DNA of 64,000 nt from Schistocephalus solidus (Eukaryota > Platyhelminthes > Cestoda > Diphyllobothriidea > Diphyllobothriidae), in assembly GCA_017591395.1 (NCBI GenBank), contig WEDG01006400.1, positions 124,001 through 188,000 of the forward strand, written 5' to 3'. The notes beneath the pieces were generated by a model. That model ran no database searches, was not told the origin of the DNA, and saw only the letters and a list, made by a program, of their open reading frames with translations. The number at the start of each line of letters is the position of its first letter. Position 1 is the first letter of the stretch. This document shows, piece after piece, positions 12,350 to 22,735 of this stretch. A program made the position numbers and the translations under genes.

Positions 12350-14000
12350 ATTATAAACTAAGCTGAATTCTACTGAAAAATAACGACACAGGTCAGAAAA
12401 CAATAATTTAAAATCTTGGTAAAAAATTCCTATTTCTCTAAAAAACTGCGATGAAAAGTTCCCATTTTTGACTTAAGATAAATTTTGCGTGGCCTTTTTC
12501 AACCCTGCCACCAGAATCAATCAGTATACACCATTGTTATATGACTGAATATCAACAAATGTCGGGCTTTTAGCTGCGGTTGGCATGTGATTGATTAGGG
12601 TTCGTAGAATTTATGCTTGGTCGGAGACACTGAATTGAGTTAAATGTCAGCTGAGTTTGGTGACACGCTTGAAACTACTTGAACGTAGTAGGACGTAAGA
12701 AGGAAGGCTTGAGTAGGCTGACGTTTGAGTGAGTTCTACCATTGCAAGCACTGACGTTCATAGCTGCCCGCAGGATGGACATGGTGATAACATGCACATG
12801 AAACGTTTTGTAATTATTACTTGCGTATAATCTAATACACAAGTATACTTTGCGTCTGTCATGTCCCAACGGTGTGACAACGTCCCGACTACCGGAGCTA
12901 GGCGCCGGTGCGGTGCCGCAGGCGGCTAAACAGCCCGCTTACCTGTGCCACATTTGAGCTTCATGCGAAGCACACCTTAAAGAAAAGTTGAAGTTTCAAA
13001 GTATCAATTTTACGGACGACTACCTTAGGAGAAACTGGAAACAGCCTGACCATAAGTTCTTAGTATAACTAATTTTTTCAATCGAACCCCAAACTTCAGA
13101 ATCTCCTGATGGTTCCAAATGGCTTCGGGTTGCCTATGCTGAGGAAGTTGTGTGGGCTATCCAAAGCCCTTTATCATGAACTGCCCACAGCTCCCCCGTT
13201 TTGATCTAATGCAATAACCATTTTTAAGTTATGCGGATGGGAAAATTCAGGAATCCTTGTGGATGCAATAAACTGTAAAATATGAGTGCCGAACGTGTCG
13301 TACATTTGTAAGTATTTACATTGGGAGGGCGGTAGATGTTCTAGTTCTACATAAAGCGACAAAATATACTGAAAAAATGACGGTTGTAACTATGGCACCC
13401 TTAGTTTGAGGAGTTTAAAGTTGGTTAAATCAAACTTTTATATGAAAGTCGAATTAATTTCTAGAAACAACTACTTCAATTTATCTCAGGACAAAAACAG
13501 GTGCCTACATATCAACTGGTTTCCAGGAGTTAATAAGTTCCTAATGGATGGCGTATGTCACGAAACGACACCCGCTAGCCAGGTCTAGCTCGAACAAGTT
13601 ACGATTGCAAAAGGGCTGTCAACAGAGAAGTATGTAGTTTGTTGCTACGGCACTGTTTTGAGGCTTATTCTGCCTTCAGTCAATCAATCACATTTCTCAA
13701 TAACGTATGGGAGAAAAAGCGCAAGCATGTATGCTCACCCGAAGCGTATGATACATAGACGGTTATATGAGACAGGTCATAGGTGTCTGTTTGCGGTCTT
13801 TTCCGCCCATTCGGAAATTGTTGGTTTATAAGAACCAGGAGATAGGTGTGTGCTTACGCCGTCCTTTTCGGCACTCATTTCAACATATATTCCTGGTTGT
13901 TATGCGAGTAACTTCATGGGCTCTAGATTTAGCCTCAGGACACGATGGGAATAGTACGTTGAGTAACTCGATCGATTAACACAGTTACAACATAGTTTAT
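12350..14000. other. Intronic non-coding sequence
   Basis: Nothing recognised except possible short diverged repeat relics. No splice-flanked coding segment stands out. Confidence 0.35.
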
Positions 14001-14002
14001 AA

Positions 14003-14290
14003 GGGCAGAATAACATTACCGACAAGGACAAGGGAGACTGGAATAACTATTTCGAGTTTATTACCCGTCATCAGCCAACCATACCGAACGACAGGTGTTG
14101 CGACTCGTGAGGCTTGACCCCGTGACCTGCTAGTTAGAAGTCCAACACTAATCACTGCGCCACGAGATCGTTGTCCGTCGGTTTCGATCAGGCATATTAA
14201 CAATGGCGGATGGTGGAACATAATTGTCCCGTTGTGGCTTGACATTCTCCCTCTCGAACCCTTCCAGCAACCCCACAGCAGCTAGTATCC
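14003..14290 (-). mobile_element. SINE copy, diverged
   Basis: Minus-strand SINE with tail 'gacaaggacaagggagactggaat', the 'cgtcatcagccaacc' core, a tRNA-like region with 'cgccacgagatcgttg' near 14160, and the head. The box B region has decayed. Confidence 0.7.
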
Positions 14291-14555
14291 TAGGTAGAAT
14301 AACATTATCGACAAAGACCAGGGAGACTGGAATGAACCCTCAGGGGTTGCAACATCTGGGCTTGGACATGGCTGGCTGATGACGTCTAATAAGCCAAAAA
14401 TGGCTATTCCAGTTCCCGTCGTCTTTGTCGCTAATGCCGTCCTGCCTGTGAGGATAGTCGCTGTGTGGCTATGGATGGGCTCGAGATTGAGCTCCAAGGC
14501 TCAATGGGACGGGTGGGTCCCTTTACGCGATTGATGAGCACCCCACTACCACTAT
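14291..14555 (+). mobile_element. Composite SINE with inverted joint
   Basis: A minus-strand tail (about 14291-14335) is fused to a plus-strand body and tail (about 14345-14450, 'ggctggctgatgacgtctaataagcc'). This is followed by a plus-strand head of the next unit ('ctcgagattgagctccaaggc'). It indicates a former tandem array with an inversion. Confidence 0.65.
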
Positions 14556-15860
14556 ATATATACATGGGTAATGGTTGCGTAACTATGGATTGCTTTTATT
14601 GCATGACAACCCATAGAGATACTCGCTGACCAGCATCATTTGGACAGGCTTGTGGGAAATCATTTATTTATCATTCCCTCTTTTACCGAGTACCCTGTCA
14701 ACGCCCTTACCGGTAATCCTACTCCCCCCAAACCATAACGGTCCACATATTACTTCAAGTTGGCTGGCTTTCATGTTGGAGATCCATTGTCTTCGCAACA
14801 ACGTTGCGTGTCTTGCTTCGCGTGCGTCCATTTGAGGACAACGGTTAGTCAACATTTGCCCAGAAATGTCCCTGTTTGTTTCACTGTGCCCGTTTTTGGC
14901 CTTATATCGCTCTTTCTGTCTTTCTATATGTGTGGCTATCTTTTCGTGCAAACCTCGTGCGGAGTAACTTGGGCGGTGAGCAAATCGGACTTCGCGTCAT
15001 TAAAACTTGAACAATAAGTGAGCTAAAAATATGACAGTTAAGAGGTGCGACCGACGAATTTAAGAGAGCCTGAGGTGACTTTTTCCAACCCAGTGGTCTT
15101 CTAAATGGGAAGGCGAGGGATCTGAAGTTGGGCTCAGTCTGCTCTTGAGCTAGATAGCAGCCCTCGGGTCACGACGCAAGCGATGTCGGCTGCGATCACA
15201 TCTATTTCAAGGAGAAGGGACGTTGGTCTTGTCTACATTTGTGGATATACAGTCTTCGAGGGCGATCGCTTAGCACGAGAAGACAACAGTACATTTGTTA
15301 ATTTGGGTCCTCGTTTGAGGGTAACTGAAAAAAATTCCAGATTGTATTGTTTCTTTACTTAATATTCAAAAACATTGAAATGCCAAATTTAAGTAAGTCC
15401 GACTCAGCTTGTGCAATGTCTCCCCGAGTTATATCCGGTATGATTCTGCTAAGAAAATTGCGAATGGTTCCTTCGAAGAATTTATCTAGCAGGTGTTGGA
15501 ACAAATGCAATCTGTCGGTAAAGACAGACGAGCCTGGATGTCCATGAGGGGGGGAAAGTCTCATTAGATCAACAAGAACTTACACGGTCTGCCACTCATT
15601 CATCCGTCTTAATTTACGCTCACTTGGAGTGCTCTCTCACGAAGCCCATGACAGACATCACTGCCTATTGTGTGCGGCTTGGGTATTTTAACGATCATGG
15701 GTAAATCACCATGGAGGTTGTCTTTTGCTTTTCTGCAGAATTCACTTCCTCCACGTGATGGTGCGTCCTAGAAGTTGATCCTTATCTGCTCAATCTTAAA
15801 AGCAAAGAAGGAGGAATCACACATATGCACACATGGCAGAGGGGCGATCAGATGGCGCAA
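14556..15860. other. Intronic non-coding sequence
   Basis: No gene or clear repeat recognised. Confidence 0.35.
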
Positions 15861-15861
15861 G

Positions 15862-15945
15862 ACCTGGGGCTTGGTATGATTGGCTGAGTACGGCCAATAA
15901 GTCCGAAATTACCATCCTGGTTTCCCCTCTGCTTGTCGGCTATCT
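15862..15945 (+). mobile_element. SINE tail fragment
   Basis: Contains 'ggtatgattggctgagtacggccaataagtcc' and the tail ending 'gcttgtcgg'. It lies immediately upstream of a Penelope-like element, as does the fragment at 26,770-26,850 beside the related element. Confidence 0.6.
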
Positions 15946-15954
15946 CATGCAATG

Positions 15955-17095
15955 TATCCAACGACAAAATTCTGGAAGGTACCATCACCAAATAAATCCA
16001 CTTACGAAGAATTCTGAGTACTCCATTGAAGATTCAAAAGAGTTTGTAAAAAAATTAACAGCGTCACATTTGCAACCGACAAAATACTGGTTTCATTCGA
16101 CGTAGTCTTGCTCTTCACATCGATTCATCTGGATTTGGCGAAACACTACACTAGAGAATTAGGTCAGGGCTATACCATCGATGTGCCCACAGCTGCTCTA
16201 ATTCAAATTCTACATCTTTGTCTGGAAGTCAACGCCTACTTTGCCAACCGATGCTTTCATCAACTGGAAGGGGCTCCTATGGATTTGCCCATATCCGGAT
16301 GATTGGCTGAAGCGGTAATGCAGAAATTAGAATTTATTGCTGCGCTATGTAGATGACACATTTTTCATCGTCAAGATAAATAATTAAGACCTGCTTCACG
16401 TGAATCTTAACTCTACATCTCCAGGTATCGAATTCACGCTTGAAAGAGAGGTTGATGGAAAACTGCCAATTCTGGATTTCATTGTACAATGAAAAATTGA
16501 TAGCTCGCGCTATACATCAGTTTATCGCAAGAGTCATATTTTACTGTCATTCTACACTTTAAGAATAACCACCCTATCTCTCACAAGAGGGGTACTATCT
16601 ACAACCTAAAGCAAGCCAAAGCCCACTGATCTGATTAAAATAGTTATCTAGCAGACGGGTCTTGTTGCGTCCATGCATAAAGAATCTGGTGATCAAAAAT
16701 GAGGATGGTTTGACCAATACGGTCACTCAAGCATCAAACACGATTCCCTGGCTTACTGGGTCATACGTTAAAAATGTAGCTGAGCTTGTCGGGTAACGAC
16801 CGAAAAAAAAACATAACCAGAAGCCCACGAACCCACAGGTACCTTGTGCACACTGTATTTACACCCAAATTACAAAATTCCATGGTGGTTAGAAGACGAG
16901 CCCATCTATCGCAGGCGACCATGCACACACTGTTAACCAGGTATTATTGTGAGTCGGAGAACACTCAGATGGTTAGCACCTACCTGGATTGTTGCAAACG
17001 TCATCCAGTAGTACAATCCTTTTTTATCCATAGTTAATTAATTACCTGTTTTCTAACATATCATTTAGTCTGACGACAAGCTGGGGTGTCAGTCT
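15955..17095 (+). mobile_element. Penelope-like element copy 1, 5'-truncated and decayed
   Basis: PLEs carry a telomerase-related reverse transcriptase and usually a GIY-YIG endonuclease. The RT segment runs from about 16085 with VSFDV-like 'vlLFTSIHLDL', the NAYFANRCFHQLEGAPM block (about 16230) and the catalytic LRYVDDTFFIVK (about 16345). The 'VDGKLPILDF' motif lies near 16450. An endonuclease remnant (RRRAHLSQATMHTL) lies at about 16890. An in-frame TGA follows PISG near 16300, and several frameshifts separate the blocks. The 3' end has 'ctgacgacaagctgggg' (17070-17086), similar to the end of the minus copy at 25,530. Confidence 0.85.
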
Positions 17096-17185
17096 CTAAA
17101 CATTTGCGCTTTATAATTTATGTTATTGGCAAAGAATTTAATCTCTTCCAAAGTAAATATCTTGGGATTCCTGTATATATATATA

Positions 17186-18086
17186 TGGCGAGCGTTGCCA
17201 TACATTGACGGTGTTTCGGAGGCGGTCTCCCGTCTCCTAAGACCAATGGGGATCGGCATCGCCCACCGGCCGGAGTCAACCATTCGACATCTGGTTATGA
17301 GGCCTAAGGCCCCCCTGCCCCGAGGTGAAACCACAAACGTCATCTATCGGGTTCAATGCAATTCCTGCGCAGTCAACTACATTGGAGAAACCGGGAAACG
17401 TCTGCAAACCCGGGTCGGAGAACACATGAGGGCGGTAAGAAGAATGGACCCGCTGTCTTTGGTGGCGGACCATTGCGCAGACTCTGGACACACGTTCGCC
17501 TTCCAGAATGCTGAAATTCTTGGTCGGGGAAGTGACCGCGTGGCAAGGGAAACCATCGAGGCTTGGCACACGGGAACAACCTCCACAAATCGTTAGTGTG
17601 ACGCTTCCTACGGCCTACCAAGCCCTCCGGACGCAGCTCAATGATCGAAAGAGCCAACGTGAACATGGGCCTAACGTGCATCCGAACATGGGTGAGTCCA
17701 TGGCGGACACGCACGCAATCGCAACACAACCCAGACCCGACGAAGGAACAGTTATCGCCTCGGCCAGCTCAACCACTTATCCGGCAGGTGCGAATACACA
17801 CGGAGGTGCGATCGCAACCAAGATTAACAGCCTGGGGCGGCAGCTTCGGTCGATGAGGGTACTGACGACTACTGCCAACGTGCGAACTCCGGCCCCCGAC
17901 CAGATTGAGAACCAGCCATCACCCGCCCTCCCCCAGTCCACCACGGACTCATTGAACAGGCAAAGGATGATCGCCAAGAATGAAACACCACCATGCTCAT
18001 CAAGCAGCAAGATGACTGAGAATCTCCACCCCCAACCCGGCCCCCTCCCTCTACGCAAATTCAAAACCTTAGTAATCCCGTATTAG
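17186..18086 (+). pseudogene. PLE GIY-YIG endonuclease domain with Pro/Thr-rich C-terminus
   Basis: The domain starts near 17335 with VIYRVQCNSC, then NYIGETGKRLQTRVGEH, the HC...SGHTF zinc-type residues (about 17470-17500), and a downstream Glu in RETIEAWHT as in GIY-YIG nucleases. This is the Cys/Cys/His/His-plus-GIY-YIG pattern of canonical Penelope endonucleases, which nick target DNA. After TSTNR a stop occurs at 17594-17596. The expected continuation (VTLPTAYQALRTQL, about 17601) lies in another frame and runs to 18086. The reverse transcriptase is absent, so this is a 5'-truncated dead copy. Confidence 0.8.
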
Positions 18087-18138
18087 CCGAAATGTTACCA
18101 CCTATAAATACTGTGAGGCGCGGAACAAAATTTACCTC

Positions 18139-18185
18139 CGACGATGAAATCTTGTTTGATTTTGAAACGTCAGGACAATAAAACC
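18139..18185 (+). promoter_or_regulatory. Hammerhead-like motif and poly(A)-like signal at PLE 3' end
   Basis: 'cgatga' (18142-18147), then a stem-loop (aatc/gatt with a loop of about six bases), then GAAACGTC (18164-18171). This order resembles a hammerhead core, with one base missing from the CTGATGA box. AATAAA follows at 18177-18182. PLEs of several animal groups are known to carry hammerhead ribozymes; activity here is doubtful. Confidence 0.4.
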
Positions 18186-18250
18186 ATGGTTCCCGTGATC
18201 GCCTCTTCTTCTCATTTATTTCCGGGAACGCGCATCTTCGCTTCTATTAG

Positions 18251-18251
<1 letters not shown>

Positions 18252-18308
<57 letters not shown>
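18252..18308. repeat. (AT)n microsatellite
   Basis: Perfect alternating AT, about 28 units, between PLE copy 2 and the SINE hairpin. Confidence 0.97.
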
Positions 18309-18310
<2 letters not shown>

Positions 18311-18484
18311 CAATGGTCATGGGGCGCTCACCGATCGGTTATAGGACTCACTCGTCCCGTTGTGCCTTGGGGCTAACTCTCAAGCCCCGTTACGGCTGCT
18401 GGCGGGGCTTGAGAGTTAGCCCCAAGGCACAACGGGACGAGTGAGTCCTATAACCGATCGGTGAGCGCCCCATGACCATTGTCA
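18308..18484. repeat. Perfect inverted repeat, 82-base arms
   Basis: Arms 18308-18389 and 18403-18484 are exact reverse complements around a 13-base loop. The sequence is SINE head sequence (compare 25,150-25,240 and 38,240-38,310). A transcript or single strand would form a very stable hairpin. Confidence 0.95.
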
Positions 18485-18690
18485 ATATTCCCGATCGAAA
18501 CCGGCAAGACAACGAGCTCGTGGCGCAGTGGGTAGAGCGTTGAACTTCTGCCCAACAAGGTCGCGAGTTCGAGGCTCGGGCGCCGCAGCACCTTGGTTTG
18601 GGTATGGCTGACTGATGACGGTTAATAAGCCAGAAATGGCCATTCCAGTCTCCCTTGTCTTTGTCAGTCATGTTATTCTGCATATATATA
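18485..18690 (+). mobile_element. SINE copy downstream of the hairpin
   Basis: Plus strand, with 'gagctcgtggcgcagtgggtagagcg' (box A) near 18513, 'ggtcgcgagttcgaggctc' (box B) near 18560, and the body and tail to 'cccttgtctttgtc'. Together with the right arm it forms a complete unit. Confidence 0.85.
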
Positions 18691-18694
18691 TGAT

Positions 18695-19000
18695 AAGGTG
18701 GAACCGACAAAGACAAGGGAGACCGGAATGGCCATTTCTGGTTTATTAGCCGTCATCAGCTATTCATACCCAAATCCCAGGTGTGGATCACCCAAGATTC
18801 GAACCCGCGACCTTTGGTCATTGAGTGTAACACTCTACCATTGAGTCACGGGCCCGTTGTTTTGTCGGTTGCGATCGGGAATATGAATTATGATAGTGTG
18901 GGATTTACCGATCTGGTTAAGGAACACGTATGTTCCATTGTGCCTTGGAGCTCACTTTAGAGCCCTCGAGGGCAGTCGCATTGCGACTTAAGTTATATGT
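18695..19000 (-). mobile_element. SINE copy, full unit
   Basis: Minus strand; tail at 18706, box B complement 'gattcgaacccgcgacc' near 18796, box A complement near 18840, head to about 18990. It joins the previous SINE tail to tail across a short AT run. Confidence 0.88.
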
Positions 19001-19145
19001 TGATAAGGTGGAACCGACAAAGACAATGGAGACCGGAATGGCCATTTCTGGCTTATCAGCCGTCATCAGCCAGTCATACTAAATCCCAGGTGGATCACCC
19101 GAGATTCAAACCTGCGACCTTTGGTCATTGAGTGTAACACACTCA
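19001..19145 (-). mobile_element. SINE copy, truncated
   Basis: Minus-strand tail, body and part of the tRNA-like region (to 'gtcattgagtgtaacac'), in tandem with the previous copy at a spacing of about 305 bases. It breaks off in the tRNA-like region. Confidence 0.85.
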
Positions 19146-20340
19146 AGTAGCCATCTCGGTTAAGGATAGTTTTTCTTCATTTAAATTGTTTTCACAGAAA
19201 ACAATTCACTTTCAAATAGAGCTTCTCAAAGAAGTCCAAGTTAAATGCATGGTCGAAGATAATCCCTTCAAAAAAATGTCACCAGTCCGGACCAATGACT
19301 CTTTGCCTAGGCTAGAATCTCCGGTGTTGGGCATGATGATAATGTCATATCAAAGATTAAAAATGTGAACGAAAGGGGCAACCAGGTCTTCAATAAAATT
19401 AGGGGATCTTTTCTTTCCGGTAACGGTGGTTTCAAGAAAATTCTTTCTAGTCTTCTTTCACATGCGCCTTATCTGTCAGTAAGGTATCTATTAAAAAATT
19501 ATAAATGTTCAACCACGCCTTTGTAGACTATGTTGGGCGTAGTTATAGACACTTTCAACGCTCACTCGTTTGATTTGAACCCAAATTACACAAACGGTAT
19601 CTAGCCCCCAGCACGAGCCTTAAGAGATCCTGACGCTTTTGAGGGCACTTAGCTTTACCAAGCTCGTGCAGTCGCCTTAATTGCTGAAAGCATCAAATCA
19701 CTCACGTTTCTTAATTTTTTGTCGTCACCCTTGGGTATGACACCTGTCAGCTTTTGCTCGGCGACGCGAAGCCACGAAGGTAGATCTCAAATTAAGCAGA
19801 TCATTAAGTAATTTATCTTGGCTTTTCAGTTTTAACAAGAGCACTTCTGCAGCCTCTCCTAAAGTGTTCAATTTAGGGGGTTAATACGACGGACTTCACA
19901 AGGGTCAGGGACATGCGACTGCGATTTGACTAGCTTACAAGCAAGCAGTAGCCATTTAGTTATCCGACAAAAATATCGATTGGTTATTGATTGTTATCAT
20001 ACTATCGCCTGCGAGGACTCTGGTTGAGAACCTATAGAGAAAATGAGACACCAGCATTCCTTACGGCAGCCAGGTCACTGATCGATCTCAGTTCTTCATA
20101 ATTATTCCTATGGTTAAGAACCCTAGGATTGGGTTCATTTAAACAGCTACAATCCATTAATTACCGTTCCCGAGCAGGTGGCCAACAGCCACATATGCGT
20201 ATTATGCATATCATAATCCATGTTCGCCTTGCCTTTCTGAAAGACAGGGATAAATTTTCCATCGATTTTTGCGGCACCCTACATTAAAATTGAGTTGAGC
20301 TTGGTTGGCCTTTTGTCGCTTGACGCGATGTCATTGTAGG
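19146..20340. other. Intronic non-coding sequence
   Basis: No gene or repeat family recognised. Short open frames lack conserved motifs. Confidence 0.35.
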
Positions 20341-20359
20341 CCCCGTTACCTGTACACGT

Positions 20360-20770
20360 AGTGCCCCAAAACGAAACGCGTGGTAGATGCGCAGGACGAC
20401 CCGTGGGCAAAATCAGGGTACGGCAGGCGTTATTTGAGCTGAGTCCCCATAGCAAATGCCGATCATGGCGATACGCGTACCAAACATGGGCACGCGTAGG
20501 TGCAGGCTCATGCCCCACCACACAGTGTTGCCATTTATATATATGGTGGGATATGATTCACGTGTACCCGACCCCGCCTCTGAACTTTTCGACTATGTCT
20601 TCACACTGGGCACGGGAGGGTATGGAAAGAGAGAGAGAGAGAGGGAGTGCGGTAGATGCCGTGCAAGTCCACTATCACTTAAAACTAATTCACGCGCAAG
20701 TCACCGTCCCTGGACCACCTTTATCTGGAGCATACGGTGGACCTCGTCGGATTACGACGGGCGAACTGAC
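20360..20770 (+). repeat. Dispersed non-coding repeat, family A
   Basis: A GC-richer repeat also found at 51,400-51,815 (+), 40,925-41,290 (-), 40,640-40,935 (-), 29,330-29,620 (-), 31,985-32,180 (+) and 37,500-37,640 (+). Shared landmarks are 'gcacggcaggcgtta', 'cgtaggtgcaggctca', 'gaccccgcctctg', 'cactgggcac', a (GA)n tract and 'cacgcgcaagtcaccgtccctg'. No protein frame is shared. It is probably a non-autonomous element; the type is unknown. Confidence 0.75.
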
Positions 20771-20774
20771 CTGT

Positions 20775-21010
20775 CCACGTTAGCCAATACAACGGGCAGG
20801 AGGAGGGGTGTGATGACACTTCTAAGGGCAGAATCACGCCCCACCAGCTACCTGCACCCGATCCTGATTTCGGTCTTCTTGATAGCGGGCCTAGGTGGTT
20901 GAGGGATGAGAGAGTGCGATAAATGCCACGCAAGTCGAATACCACTGTAAACGAATTCACTCACAAGTCACCGTCCTTGTACCCACACTGCAGTGGGGAC
21001 ACATGGCGAA
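20775..21010 (+). repeat. Family A repeat, second partial copy
   Basis: Repeats the 3' half of the previous copy: 'cctgcacccgatcctg', 'ggttgagggatgagagagtgcg', 'aattcactcacaagtcaccgtcc'. It is arranged head to tail with it. Confidence 0.65.
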
Positions 21011-21830
21011 CATTATCGGTAAAGACGCTTAAATGCTCCAACTTGTCCACGTGTTAGCGTTGGAGTGACATTATGGATCGCCTATGACCACCTAAGGCAC
21101 TAAGATATTGTTTGGTCAGACGAAGTAGTACCTTTTCCTACCTATGTTGGCTTTATTTTTAAGAGGCTGTGACTGACATTTCCCGGCAGCTTATACTGTC
21201 TTCTGAGAATTCCTTCATGGTACAAAGAAGACTATTTAACAAGGGTAGAGTTTTGTGCAGTAAACGTGCGATATCTTTTCTACACATCCTTCTGACGAGG
21301 CCACGTGGCACTGCGGAATTCTCGGTGCAGGCAGACACATGTGACCTACAATAAAACCTCATTGAGGAACTTAGGCAGGTCGAATCAGAAGAAGACTTAA
21401 TTGTAAGGATGCGGAAGCCTTTTCCTACAAGTATTTTCCTACACATGAGGTGTGCAAGTTTTAATTATTGCTTTGCCATGGTATCCCAACATAGATAAAT
21501 TTTTCAGAGCACCGTCTATTCTGACAATCTCATATTAGAACACATGCAGTGCATAAAAGGTAGTTGCAAGACTTGGGAATGAGGTATTTTTTGTTAACAT
21601 ACCTGTGTCTTTGTCAATAACCATTATCTGAATATACTACTAACTGCTTGGCGACCGCCTGCGAGGGCTATAGACTGAGCCCATAAGAAATTGGATGTGC
21701 ACGTCCCGTGACCTCACTGGTGAGCTGTTTTTCTTATGAAAACTGTGTCACAGTATCCGGAAATAATTTAACGTAAATAAAGAATAATGGACAAAACGTA
21801 TTTTTCTGAAAATTTAAGCGATTCCTTGAA
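21011..21830. other. Intronic non-coding sequence
   Basis: Nothing recognised. Confidence 0.35.
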
Positions 21831-21834
21831 AGGT

Positions 21835-22735
21835 GTACGGTGGGCATCCGAACACCTCGTCATCAGGCTTGTATTTTTTTTATTTAGACGCATAAGAGTT
21901 AGGGTTACAATGAAATTAAAGTGAAACATGGTTTGGAAGTGAAGATGAAAGCTCTAAAGAATATAAATGTGCGGGGGAAGAAGAACCACACAGAAACTAC
22001 TTAAAGATGGATCCAAATAGAATAAAGTAAGCGATGGAAGCACAAAAGGCGGACCAACTGAGAACATTACTAGCAATGCCAACAGTCTTATGGAACCGTA
22101 ATAAAACGGCTTATGTGTGAAGGGCAGATATAGAATACGGAAAAACCACAGATAAGCAAACCGAGAAAGTAGGGTTAACTACAACCCAATTACCGACTAT
22201 AAAAGAACTAAATGGAACCCACGGGATGGATCCAACTAGAATCAACTAGGCGATGAAACAAAATAGCCGGAAACATTGAGAGCATTGCAAGCAAGGCCGA
22301 CTGTCTTATGGGAACCGTGGCAAAAGGGGCTTCTATAGGTATCGTAGAACGAGGAAGGAGAAAACCTGGGAAAAACAAATTGAGAATGTGGGGTTAATTA
22401 CAACCTATTTATCGACTATAAATGAGCCAAGCGGGAAACGGGAAAGCTATCCCATGGGCGAAGGGCAAGTGCATGGGCTTCCCGGATCGATTTAAAGGAA
22501 AGCAACCCGTGACAAACAGAGTCAATGTGAATGCGGGTGACTGAAGAAAGGAAAGTTTAAAGATGTCAAAATTAAATTAGGGGCAGGTAATCCGGAGCCA
22601 ATGTTCTCAGTGGGTCCGGCTACGGTGCTTCCACCCACTGGGCTAATAAATCAAGTAATGGAGAATACCCACCCGGAGTCTTCCCTGTCACACCTGGCGA
22701 CGCCATCCTCGAAGGAATGAGCATTAACCATAATG
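21835..22735 (-). repeat. Probable repeat element with an internal tandem duplication
   Basis: The minus strand carries 'ctgatgacgaggtg' near 21854-21867, like the 3' ends of PLE copies. Inside, units 22006-22224 and 22225-22440 are diverged direct repeats (both start 'gatggatccaa' and contain 'ctgactgtcttatgg'-type and 'cgactataaa' sequence). No coding motif is visible. Confidence 0.5.

Larger units (their letters stand above)
17186..18240 (+). mobile_element. Penelope-like element copy 2, GIY-YIG part only
   Basis: Begins directly after a short (AT)n at 17176-17186 and ends just before a long (AT)n at 18252, so it sits between AT repeats. It is a different PLE family from copy 1 but close to the copy at 58,138: both have a W-A/R-A-x-PY...VSE...RP/KP-GIG-AH-P block, then the endonuclease. 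Its 3' flank contains a GAAACGTCAGG motif and AATAAA (18177-18182). Confidence 0.85.
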
